The notes beneath the pieces are model-generated. The model did no database searches, was not told the DNA's origin, and saw only the letters and a list, made by a program, of their open reading frames with translations. DNA of 64,000 bases from Candidatus Methylomicrobium oryzae. GTDB taxonomy: Bacteria > Pseudomonadota > Gammaproteobacteria > Methylococcales > Methylomonadaceae. A program made the position numbers and the translations under genes. Below are positions 57,269 through 64,000 of the stretch, in pieces; positions within the stretch are counted from its first letter, which is position 1; each line of letters begins with the position of its first letter. Location: the NCBI RefSeq assembly GCF_016745425.1, contig NZ_JAERVK010000001.1:310001-374000 (forward strand). Direction: 5' to 3'.

Positions 57269-58366
57269 ATGATCCCAATGGTAAACCTGAAGGCCCAATA
57301 CGCCGAAATCAAGGACGAGGTCGAGCAAGGGCTCGCCGAGACGATCGCGAACTGTTCGTTCATTCTCGGTCCGAACGTACACGCATTCGAACAGGAATGC
57401 GCCGATTATCTGGGCGTCAAGCATGCGATCGGCGTCGCTTCCGGCACCGACGCGCTGCATCTGGCGCTGATCGCGGAAGGCATCGGCCCCGGCGATGAGG
57501 TGATCACGACCGCGTTCACGTTTATCGCAACCGCCGAGGCGATCCGCTATGTCGGCGCGAAGCCGGTGTTCGTCGATATCGATCCGAAGACCTTCAATAT
57601 TTCCCCGGAGGCGATCGAGCAGGCGATCACGCCGAACACCAAAGCGGTGATGCCGGTGCATCTGTTCGGCCAGCCGGCGGACATGGCACGGATCACCGCA
57701 ATCTGCGCGCAGCACAATCTGAAACTGATCGAAGACTGCTGCCAGTCGTTCGGCGCCTCGATCGGCGGCAGGCAGACCGGCGCGATCGGCGACGCGGGCG
57801 GTTATAGCTTCTTTCCGAGCAAGAACCTCGGCGCCTACGGCGACGGCGGCCTGGTCGTGACCAATTCGGACGCGGCCGCCGAAACGATCAAAATGCTGCG
57901 CAACCACGGTTCGAAGGTGCGCTATTACCACGACATCATCGGCTACAACAGCCGTCTCGACGAGATGCAGGCGGTGATTCTGCGCGCGAAACTGAAACGG
58001 ATCGACCGCTACAACGGCGCGCGCCGCCGCGCCGCGCACCGGTATTCGGAACTGATGGCCGACCTGCCTTTGACCACGCCTTTCGAAGACGGCATCGGCG
58101 AGCATGTGTACCATCAGTACACCTTATTGTGCGACCGCCGCGACGAAGTGATGAAGGCGCTGCAGGAAAACCGGATCGCCTCGGCGATTTATTATCCGGT
58201 GCCGCTGCACCGACAGAACGTGTTCAAAGACGAATGCGCCGGCGTCAGCCTGCCGAATACTGAACGGGTCGCGGCGACTTGCCTGTCCTTGCCGATCTGC
58301 TCGGAGCTGGATGATCAGACGATCGAGAAGATCGCCGGCGTGATTCGCGGCGTGTTGAAAGGCTGA
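57269..58366 (+). CDS. DegT/DnrJ/EryC1/StrS-family sugar aminotransferase, GnnB candidate
   Basis: A 365-residue PLP-dependent aminotransferase acting on keto-sugar nucleotides. The PLP lysine is in SFFPSKNLGAYGDGGLVVTN. Other family motifs are CSFILGPNVHAFEQECADYL, ASGTDALHLAL, VMPVHLFGQPADMA and the C-terminal IYYPVPLHRQNVF. ATG 57269 has aagg about nine bases upstream; TTG 57260 and ATG 57278 are alternatives. With the upstream oxidoreductase it probably introduces a 3-amino group into UDP-GlcNAc; this is inferred from the pairing, not from specificity residues. Confidence 0.88.
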   Translation: MIPMVNLKAQYAEIKDEVEQGLAETIANCSFILGPNVHAFEQECADYLGVKHAIGVASGTDALHLALIAEGIGPGDEVITTAFTFIATAEAIRYVGAKPVFVDIDPKTFNISPEAIEQAITPNTKAVMPVHLFGQPADMARITAICAQHNLKLIEDCCQSFGASIGGRQTGAIGDAGGYSFFPSKNLGAYGDGGLVVTNSDAAAETIKMLRNHGSKVRYYHDIIGYNSRLDEMQAVILRAKLKRIDRYNGARRRAAHRYSELMADLPLTTPFEDGIGEHVYHQYTLLCDRRDEVMKALQENRIASAIYYPVPLHRQNVFKDECAGVSLPNTERVAATCLSLPICSELDDQTIEKIAGVIRGVLKG

Positions 58367-58367
58367 T

Positions 58368-58889
58368 TCATAAACCGCTCTCGGCACCCCGTTGGCGCCA
58401 GAGCATTTTGAAGGTCGGCGTCAGATTCGTGTCGTCGGCCTTGACGCGGGCATCGATTTCATCGGGCCCAAACCAGCCGCCTTCGTCGATCTCGTCGGCG
58501 GCAAGTTCGAACGGCCCGTTGTGCGTGACGAGGTAAACCTGGACGAACTCCATCCCGTTTTCGGCCGTGGGCGGGATTTTGAAAACCCGTGCTAAAGGAC
58601 CTTCGTGTTCTACGCCGAGTTCTTCGCGCAGTTCCCGCACCGCGCTGCCGTCGTAATCCTCATCCGCGTCGACATGGCCGGCGGCCGAGGTATCCCAAAG
58701 TCCCGGATTCAGATCCTTCAGCATCGAACGTTTTTGCAGGAACAGCCGTCCGGAATCGTCGAATACCAGAATATGCACCGCGCGGTGCATCATTCCCGAG
58801 GCATGCACGATATGGCGGGCGCAAGTGCCGATCACATTGTCGTTTTCGTCGACGACCGCCAGCAATTCCTGAGAGGGGAGTGGTTTCAT
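58368..58889 (-). CDS. Nudix hydrolase, YfcD-like
   Basis: A 173-residue Nudix protein. The Nudix box is complete: GHVDADEDYDGSAVRELREE then LGV. The flanking sequence (MKPLPSQELLAVVDENDNVI, MMHRAVHILVFDDSGRLFLQ) resembles YfcD and isopentenyl-diphosphate isomerase-like Nudix proteins. Substrate is unknown. ATG 58889 was chosen over a start 23 codons upstream because homologues begin here. It is convergent with the aminotransferase gene, one base apart. Confidence 0.9.
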   Translation of the reverse strand: MKPLPSQELLAVVDENDNVIGTCARHIVHASGMMHRAVHILVFDDSGRLFLQKRSMLKDLNPGLWDTSAAGHVDADEDYDGSAVRELREELGVEHEGPLARVFKIPPTAENGMEFVQVYLVTHNGPFELAADEIDEGGWFGPDEIDARVKADDTNLTPTFKMLWRQRGAESGL

Positions 58890-59062
58890 GACTCGATCGA
58901 ATTTATCCGGATTGATTTTCGCAGCATCTTGAACCGAGGCGGCAGAGTGCCGATGCATTCAGACGAATTATAAAACAGCGGCGGGGCGAGGAGAGGAAAA
59001 AAATCAGAGGGGGAAATCCGTTTCCGCCCGACTCGCGGCGGGCGGAACGTAAGGTCAGCGCC

Positions 59063-59644
59063 TTAACCGGCTCTGCCGGCTTCGGTTGCGGCAGGTACTT
59101 CGAGCAGACGGCCGGATTTGCAGTCGTAAATATAACCGTAAACCGGAATTTCGCGCGGCACCAGCGGATGGCTCTTGATCCGCTGAACGTCTTCGAGCAC
59201 GCTTTGCTCCTGGTTCGAAATCGTTAGCCAGTCGATATAATTGCCTTCGGCCGAGCCCGGACCTGCGCCGCTGTCGTGCCAGCCGCTGGCGTCGATCGAG
59301 GCTGTTTTCAAGCTGCTGTTCAGCAGGCGGCGCATGATTTCGTCGGTAAACAATTCCATGCCGCAGTTGGTGTGGTGAATCACGAACCATTCTCGGGTGC
59401 CGAGCAGTTTATAGGAGATGACCAGGGAACGGATCGCGTCGTCGCTGGCGCGGCCGCCCGCATTCCGGATCACATGCGCGTCGCCTTCGGATAATCCTGC
59501 GTATTTGGCCGGGTCGAGGCGCGCATCCATACAGGTCAGAATCGCAAAGTGTCTGCCCGGCGGCAGGGGCAGGTCGCCTTTATCGCCGAAGTTATCGACA
59601 TAATCCCGGTTGGCGGCCAAGACTTCATTCAGAATTTTGCTCAT
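59063..59644 (-). CDS. Beta-class carbonic anhydrase
   Basis: A 193-residue cytoplasmic zinc enzyme interconverting CO2 and bicarbonate. The zinc ligands and catalytic dyad are visible: C and D in [17 protein letters not shown], and H..C in [17 protein letters not shown]. The [18 protein letters not shown] segment is typical of this short beta-CA clade. CO2 supply fits an organism with strong one-carbon metabolism. It is divergent from the LysR gene. Confidence 0.93.
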   Translation of the reverse strand: MSKILNEVLAANRDYVDNFGDKGDLPLPPGRHFAILTCMDARLDPAKYAGLSEGDAHVIRNAGGRASDDAIRSLVISYKLLGTREWFVIHHTNCGMELFTDEIMRRLLNSSLKTASIDASGWHDSGAGPGSAEGNYIDWLTISNQEQSVLEDVQRIKSHPLVPREIPVYGYIYDCKSGRLLEVPAATEAGRAG

Positions 59645-59812
59645 GAGTGCCTCTTATCGTTATTATTGGGGAAATCAAAAAAGCGGCCGATACAAAAAAA
59701 CCGCTTGGTCTTGTCTCTTTCGATGCACAGGGCCAAGCGGCTTTCAACTATCTCCGAGGTGTAATATACCCCACTAAACCCAGGCTTTAAATAGTGTTAT
59801 AAATTTATAAAA

Positions 59813-59831
59813 TATAAACTTATCGTTTATA
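59813..59831. promoter_or_regulatory. LysR-type operator candidate
   Basis: The inverted repeat tataaac-ttatc-gtttata lies nine bases before the LysR gene start and about 170 bases from the divergent carbonic anhydrase start. Its spacing fits the T-N11-A pattern of LysR sites, so autoregulation and control of the divergent gene are plausible. Confidence 0.5.
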
Positions 59832-59839
59832 GTAAGACG

Positions 59840-60754
59840 ATGGGTAAATTGAATAATATGCAGGTATTCTGCCGGATCGTCGAACTCGGCACTTTTGCGG
59901 CAGTCGCCCGTGAAATGAACCTGTCCGCGATGATGATCAGCAAATATGTCGCGCAGCTCGAAGAATCGCTCGGGGTCGCGCTCTTGAACCGGACAACGCG
60001 CCAGATCAGCCTGACCGAGGCCGGAGAAATTTACTATCACCGCAGCAAGCAGTTGCTGGACGATTTCCGGGAATTGGACGAATCGACCTCGCAGCTCGGC
60101 CGGAAAGTGCGCGGCGTATTGAAAATCAGCGCCCCGATCGACTTCGGCGGACTGTTCATGGTGCCGGCGATCGAGGCGTATCAGCACGAATATCCCGACG
60201 TGAAAATCTTGATGACTCTGCACAACAGCCGGGTGAATCTGAGCGAAGGAAACTTCGACCTGTCGATTTTGGTCACTGATACGCTGGATCTCGGCGTGGT
60301 GGCCAGGAAGATCGCCGAGACGCGGCTGTGCGTTTACGCATCGCCCGAGTATATCGCAGCCCACGGCAAACCGGAACGGATAGAAGAACTTAGCGAACAC
60401 CGCTGCCTGCATTACATCGATACGCCGCACCGCGATTACTGGATTTTCCGGACCGGCAACCAGGAGACCAAAATTAAAACCCACTGGCATTTCGCCTCGA
60501 ACAACGGCCGCGCTTTGTGCCAGGCGGCGGCGTTGGGGATGGGCATTACTCAGGCGCCGGAGTTTTCGGTCGCGAACTATCTGGCGCAAGGTAAACTGGT
60601 CGAGGTATTGCAGGAGTTCCGGATTCCATCCCTGGCGATTTATGCGATTTATTTACACAGGCGGTTTTTGCCTGCCAAGCTGACGACGTTTGTTGATTTT
60701 CTGGCCGGGTATTTTTCCGAAAACAGTTTGTCCGGTACGGTAAGGCCGATTTGA
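59840..60754 (+). CDS. LysR-family transcriptional regulator
   Basis: A 304-residue regulator. The N-terminal winged helix-turn-helix is clear (MQVFCRIVELGTFAAVAREM, YVAQLEESLGVALLNRTTRQ). A linker helix leads to a periplasmic-binding-protein-like effector domain (about 90-290: VLKISAPIDFGGLFMVPAIE). The effector is unknown. It is divergent from the carbonic anhydrase gene, which is a natural target candidate. Confidence 0.94.
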   Translation: MGKLNNMQVFCRIVELGTFAAVAREMNLSAMMISKYVAQLEESLGVALLNRTTRQISLTEAGEIYYHRSKQLLDDFRELDESTSQLGRKVRGVLKISAPIDFGGLFMVPAIEAYQHEYPDVKILMTLHNSRVNLSEGNFDLSILVTDTLDLGVVARKIAETRLCVYASPEYIAAHGKPERIEELSEHRCLHYIDTPHRDYWIFRTGNQETKIKTHWHFASNNGRALCQAAALGMGITQAPEFSVANYLAQGKLVEVLQEFRIPSLAIYAIYLHRRFLPAKLTTFVDFLAGYFSENSLSGTVRPI

Positions 60755-60894
60755 GGCGAAGGAAAGATGCTCACTTCGCGGTAGCGTCATTCGGAATGGG
60801 AACGGCTGCGTTCCGCTTAACCGTCTCCAGTTCAAATTTATTGAGTGAGTTCGTTCATCACGGACTTGGCCGTTAATCAACTACTGTATTTACA

Positions 60895-61500
60895 ATGGCA
60901 AGACGAAGCCAACATACTCTCCCTGAAATCAAGGCGATGGTGCTCCAGGCGGCCGAAACGCTGGTCGCGGAAGAAGGCAGCAAGGCGCTGACGATGCGCA
61001 ATGTCGCTTTCGAGATCGGCTACACGGTCGGCAGCATCTACATGGTGTTCGAGAACATGAACGACCTTGTGTTGCATTTGAACGCGCGCACGCTCGATGC
61101 GTTGATCGAACAGTTCGATGGCCTGCCATCCGACGGTCCGGCGGAAGCGATCGAAGCGATTGCGGGGATTTATCTGCATTTCGCCAGCCGGCATTTCAAC
61201 TGCTGGAACCTGATTTTCGAACATCGTCAGCCGGCAGGGGAAGCGTTTCCGGACTGGTACCGTGAAAAGATCGATCAGGCATTTTCCCGCTTCGAAGCGG
61301 AATTCAAGCGGCTCGCGGAAGATCGTCCGGATGACCAGGTCAGGCAGGCCGCACGCGCTTTATGGGGCGGGGTCCACGGCATCTGCATGCTGTCGCTGAC
61401 AGGCAAGTTCGCGGTCGCCGGCGCGGACGACATGGAAGCCGGCGTGAAGCTGCTGGTTCGGCATTTTCTCGGCAGCTGGCGGAGCCGGGGTATGCCGTAG
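60895..61500 (+). CDS. TetR/AcrR-family transcriptional regulator
   Basis: A 201-residue regulator with an N-terminal TetR DNA-binding domain (AAETLVAEEGSKALTMRNVA, GYTVGSIYMVFENMNDLVLH) and a C-terminal ligand domain with the RALWGGVHGICMLSL motif of the WHG-type TetR_C group. It is 140 bases after the LysR gene and could be cotranscribed or independent. Target genes are unknown. Confidence 0.92.
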   Translation: MARRSQHTLPEIKAMVLQAAETLVAEEGSKALTMRNVAFEIGYTVGSIYMVFENMNDLVLHLNARTLDALIEQFDGLPSDGPAEAIEAIAGIYLHFASRHFNCWNLIFEHRQPAGEAFPDWYREKIDQAFSRFEAEFKRLAEDRPDDQVRQAARALWGGVHGICMLSLTGKFAVAGADDMEAGVKLLVRHFLGSWRSRGMP

Positions 61501-61524
61501 ACGTTTGGGCGATAATGTCTTTCC

Positions 61525-61557
61525 AGACCTGCCAGGTTTTTAAAACTTGGCAGGTCT
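61525..61557. terminator. Palindrome between convergent genes, likely terminator/REP copy 2
   Basis: agacctgccaggttttt and aaaacttggcaggtct form a near-perfect 33-base palindrome with one G-U pair. The same palindrome is at 29394-29425. It overlaps the last codons of hypB on the minus strand and lies 25 bases after the TetR stop. Confidence 0.6.
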
Positions 61558-62367
61558 ATGCATTGCCTGAGCCTCTTCCGCGGTATTCGAACCCGCTTTG
61601 GCTTTTATGTCGGTCATGCGTTCCGATAGCCAATCGAGCCAGGCCGAAAAATTTTCACCTTTAGTGGCTGAAAGGCGGATGACTCCGATATCGGGATTGA
61701 CCTGCCGTGCAAATCCGATGCAGCGATCGACGTCGAAGTCGACGTAAGGCAAGAGATCGGTCTTGTTGATCAGCATCAGGTCGGCGGCATGGAACATGTC
61801 CGGGTATTTGAGCGGCTTGTCGTCGCCTTCGGTGACCGACAGCACGACGATCTTGTGCGCCTCGCCGAGATCGAAGGAAGACGGACAAACCAGGTTGCCG
61901 ACGTTTTCGATTGCCAGCAGGCTGTGACTTCTAAGACCCAGCTTCTCGACCGCATGGCCGATCCCATGCGCATCCAGATGGCAGGCGCGGCCGGTATTGA
62001 TCTGCACGGCCGGCACGCCGGCGGCGCGAATCCGTTCGGCGTCGTGTTCGGTCTGCTGGTCGCCTTCGATGACCGCGATCGGAATCCGGTCTTTCAACGC
62101 CTTGATCGTCTCGACCAGTAGCGTCGTTTTGCCGGAACCGGGGCTTGAGACCAGATTCAGCACGAAAATACGGTGCTGTTCGAAGTAAGTCCGGTTTTGT
62201 TCGGCGTACGCGTTATTCTTGCCGAGCAGGTCCTGTTCGATTTTTAACAAGCGCGCCGCCGAATGCTCGTGATCATGCACGGCATCAAGATTCCGGTTCA
62301 GGACGAAGCGATGTTTTTGGGGCTCAGGATGTGGATGGGGAGTGCCGCAGCCGCAAATTCCGCACAT
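61540..62367 (-). CDS. hypB: Hydrogenase nickel incorporation GTPase HypB
   Basis: A 275-residue GTPase that delivers nickel to [NiFe] hydrogenase. The N-terminal CGICGCG is the high-affinity nickel motif, followed by a modest His-containing segment (TPHPHPEPQKH, HDHEHS) but no long poly-His tract. The G1 loop is SSPGSGKTTLLVET, followed by EGDQQTEHDAERI, the Cys/His metal site in NTGRACHLDAHGI and NVGNLVCPSSFDLGE, and NKTDLLP. It lies 34 bases after the maturation protease gene, so it is part of the hox maturation cluster. Confidence 0.96.
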   Translation of the reverse strand: MCGICGCGTPHPHPEPQKHRFVLNRNLDAVHDHEHSAARLLKIEQDLLGKNNAYAEQNRTYFEQHRIFVLNLVSSPGSGKTTLLVETIKALKDRIPIAVIEGDQQTEHDAERIRAAGVPAVQINTGRACHLDAHGIGHAVEKLGLRSHSLLAIENVGNLVCPSSFDLGEAHKIVVLSVTEGDDKPLKYPDMFHAADLMLINKTDLLPYVDFDVDRCIGFARQVNPDIGVIRLSATKGENFSAWLDWLSERMTDIKAKAGSNTAEEAQAMHRPAKF

Positions 62368-62401
62368 GATATTTTCCGAGGTTGACTACGTTCGAATCTT
62401 A

Positions 62402-62896
62402 TCAAATAACGGTCGACTCTTTGAATTTTTTGCTGCGCCAGACGGCAGGATGCGGATTTTGCAGCAGCTCTTCGATAAACGATTCGGCATGTCGCAAGTG
62501 GCGTTCGGCGTTCGGGCTCAAGTTTTCGCCCAATTCGAACGTTTCGCCTTTAATTGCCAGTAAAAAGCAAGGGGGTGGAGGTCCTTTTCCGATCGATTGA
62601 AAAACCGCCATCACCGAGGCAGGATGCAGCGCATGGGTCGTATAAGCGATCTCCAGAGCCGGTTCCAGTTCGTTCAATTCGAAAGGCGCTTCGCAGGCGA
62701 CCGACGCGTCGGCGAACAGAACGAGCTCCCGGTGTTCCAGGTCCAACGCATGTTCGATCTGCAGTTGGAAGTCGGTCAGGATGTCGATGGCCTCCGTATC
62801 GCAGCGCTCTTGCACGTAGTCTATCAGCAAGGGGCCGAGCGCATCGTCGCCGCGGCTGAGATTGCCGTAGCCGAAGACCAGGACGGGTTTAGGCAT
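62402..62896 (-). CDS. hoxW: Hydrogenase maturation endopeptidase (HoxW-like)
   Basis: A 164-residue protease that removes the C-terminal peptide of the hydrogenase large subunit after nickel insertion. Nickel-sensing acidic residues are visible: E/D positions in VFGYGNLSRGDDALGPLLID and LFADASVACEAPFEL, and H in YTTHALHPASVM. The ATG at 62896 overlaps the hoxH stop by eight bases, tying translation of the protease to its substrate. An in-frame start ten codons upstream is not conserved. Confidence 0.9.
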   Translation of the reverse strand: MPKPVLVFGYGNLSRGDDALGPLLIDYVQERCDTEAIDILTDFQLQIEHALDLEHRELVLFADASVACEAPFELNELEPALEIAYTTHALHPASVMAVFQSIGKGPPPPCFLLAIKGETFELGENLSPNAERHLRHAESFIEELLQNPHPAVWRSKKFKESTVI

Positions 62897-64000
62897 CGGC
62901 CAACCGTTCGATTGTGCCGTCGCCATATTTGACTATACGATCGGCAATGCGGCCTTCGGCATCGACCAGTTCGACCTGCAGCGGCATCTTGCCGACCGCA
63001 TGCGTCGCGCAGGACAGGCAAGGGTCATAAGCGCGGATCGCGACTTCCAGGTTGTTCAGCAGCGGCTCGGTCAACTCGCGGCCGGACAGATAGGTCGCCG
63101 CGACCTGCCGGACCGATTCGTTCATCGCAGTGTTGTTGCTGGTGGTCGAGACGATCAGATTCACTTTAGTTAAGATGTCGTTTTCGTCGACCCGATAATG
63201 GTGGAACAGCGTGCCGCGCGGCGCTTCGATCACGCCGATGCCTTCGTAGCGCTTTTCGCCGCGCGCGACCAGGTCCCGCCCCAGGATTTCCGGATCGAGG
63301 AGCAGATTTTTGATGCTCTCGGCGCAGTGCAGCACCTCGATCATCCGCGCCCAATGGAACGCGAGCGTGCTGTGCACCATGACCTGGCCTCCGCCGTGCG
63401 CCTTGAATTCGAAGCGCGCGGCTTCCGCCAGCGGCGTGTCGATATAGTCGCAGTTGTTCACCCGCGCGAGCGGCCCGACCCGGTACCAGCCGTCCTCTTT
63501 GCCCAGTGCCAAGAGATAAGGGAACTTCATGTAACTCCAGGAACGGACCTCTTCGTGGATTATGTCGCTGTAACCGCAGTAGTCGATATGATCGATCACC
63601 GTTTCGCCTCGGTCGTTCTTGACCCGGATGCCGCCGTGATAAAGCTCCAGCGCGCCGTCGGGACGCGTCAGGCCGAGATAATTGCTGCGTATCGTTGCGA
63701 ATTCGTCGTAATAGGGCAGATGCGAGCAGTGCACTTTCTTGATCACGTCGACCGCTTCTTCGGACCAGGCGATGATCTGATCGACGTCCTTCAGCAGATA
63801 GTCACGTTCCTCCAAAGTCAGCGCCTTGTTCATCCCGCCCGCGATCGCGCCGGTGCCGTGGATGCGTTTGCCGCAGATCACCCGGATCACTTCCTGACCG
63901 TATTTGCGCAGCTTGACCCCTTTTAGGCCGATGTCGGGATAATCGCTCAATACTCCGATCACGTTGCGCTTGCCGATCTCGCTTTCGAAACCGAACAGCA
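62889..64000 (-). CDS. hoxH: NAD-coupled [NiFe] hydrogenase large subunit, C-terminal part (partial)
   Basis: The last 370 residues of HoxH, the nickel-iron subunit of the cytoplasmic bidirectional NAD-reducing hydrogenase. The frame remains open to the window edge (LFGFESEIGKRNVIG), so the N-terminal cysteine pair is outside. The C-terminal metal site is DPCLSCATHAVG, with the protease cleavage expected after the histidine, releasing about 30 residues (AVGKMPLQVELVDAEGRIAD..). HoxH-like features include NEST region SNNTAMNESVRQVA and PRGTLFHHYRVDEND. HoxH is confirmed by context with hoxW and hypB; group 3d is the likely class. Confidence 0.95.
   Translation of the reverse strand, partial: LFGFESEIGKRNVIGVLSDYPDIGLKGVKLRKYGQEVIRVICGKRIHGTGAIAGGMNKALTLEERDYLLKDVDQIIAWSEEAVDVIKKVHCSHLPYYDEFATIRSNYLGLTRPDGALELYHGGIRVKNDRGETVIDHIDYCGYSDIIHEEVRSWSYMKFPYLLALGKEDGWYRVGPLARVNNCDYIDTPLAEAARFEFKAHGGGQVMVHSTLAFHWARMIEVLHCAESIKNLLLDPEILGRDLVARGEKRYEGIGVIEAPRGTLFHHYRVDENDILTKVNLIVSTTSNNTAMNESVRQVAATYLSGRELTEPLLNNLEVAIRAYDPCLSCATHAVGKMPLQVELVDAEGRIADRIVKYGDGTIERLADA

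Noticed and set aside
57245-58114. 289-codon minus-strand frame opposite the DegT aminotransferase
   Set aside because: Antisense shadow; no conserved motifs.

Overview
The window looks like a chromosomal segment of a free-living gammaproteobacterium. The best guess is a type I methanotroph (Methylococcales). This rests on the combination of a pnp end, an EpsL/WcaI-type exopolysaccharide locus, a K+-dependent membrane pyrophosphatase, the order trpF-trpB-trpA-accD-folC-dedD-cvpA-purF-metZ, and a bidirectional Hox [NiFe] hydrogenase. No methane-oxidation gene lies in the window, so the assignment is inference.

Region 1 (1-2100): the 3' end of pnp with a strong terminator, a decayed IS630-type transposase, then an AT-rich leader. 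Region 2 (2132-29306): a Wzy-dependent exopolysaccharide locus on the + strand. It has an initiating phosphoglycosyltransferase, two Wzy/WaaL-type proteins, the export machine (EpsL, Wza-like, Wzc-like BY-kinase, PHP-type phosphatase), and a noticeably AT-rich specificity segment (flippase, pyruvyltransferase, glycosyltransferase, acyltransferase, second polymerase). It continues with a heparinase-like lyase, WcaI, a VanZ-like protein, and the sugar-nucleotide genes gmd, fcl, ugd and a phosphomannomutase. The gene set predicts a fucose- and glucuronate-containing, probably pyruvylated and acetylated polymer, somewhat like colanic acid. A secreted Gly/Asn/His-repeat protein sits inside the locus.

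Region 3 (29493-39429): hppA, then an exosortase-system-type acyltransferase next to a Cache-PAS-GGDEF-EAL protein. Facing it are a porin, a short phosphate-binding-like periplasmic protein and a large unknown protein. This is a plausible c-di-GMP signalling neighbourhood. Region 4 (40014-46667): a giant membrane protein joining a PAP2-type domain to an MFS-like and spermidine-synthase-like half, a type IV pilin with a good sigma-54 promoter, and a repeat-rich stretch holding a broken Uma2 gene and a VOC protein.

Region 5 (46668-55835, minus strand): the housekeeping cluster metZ-purF-cvpA-dedD-folC-accD-trpA-trpB-trpF, with short overlaps typical of an operon. Region 6 (56190-61500): a Gfo/Idh/MocA oxidoreductase and a DegT aminotransferase (a GnnA/GnnB-like pair), a Nudix hydrolase, a beta-carbonic anhydrase, and LysR and TetR regulators. 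Region 7 (61540-64000, minus strand): hypB, a hydrogenase maturation protease and the C-terminal part of hoxH, which runs off the window.

Several dispersed palindromic or REP-like repeats are spread through the intergenic regions. No tRNA, rRNA or CRISPR array was seen.
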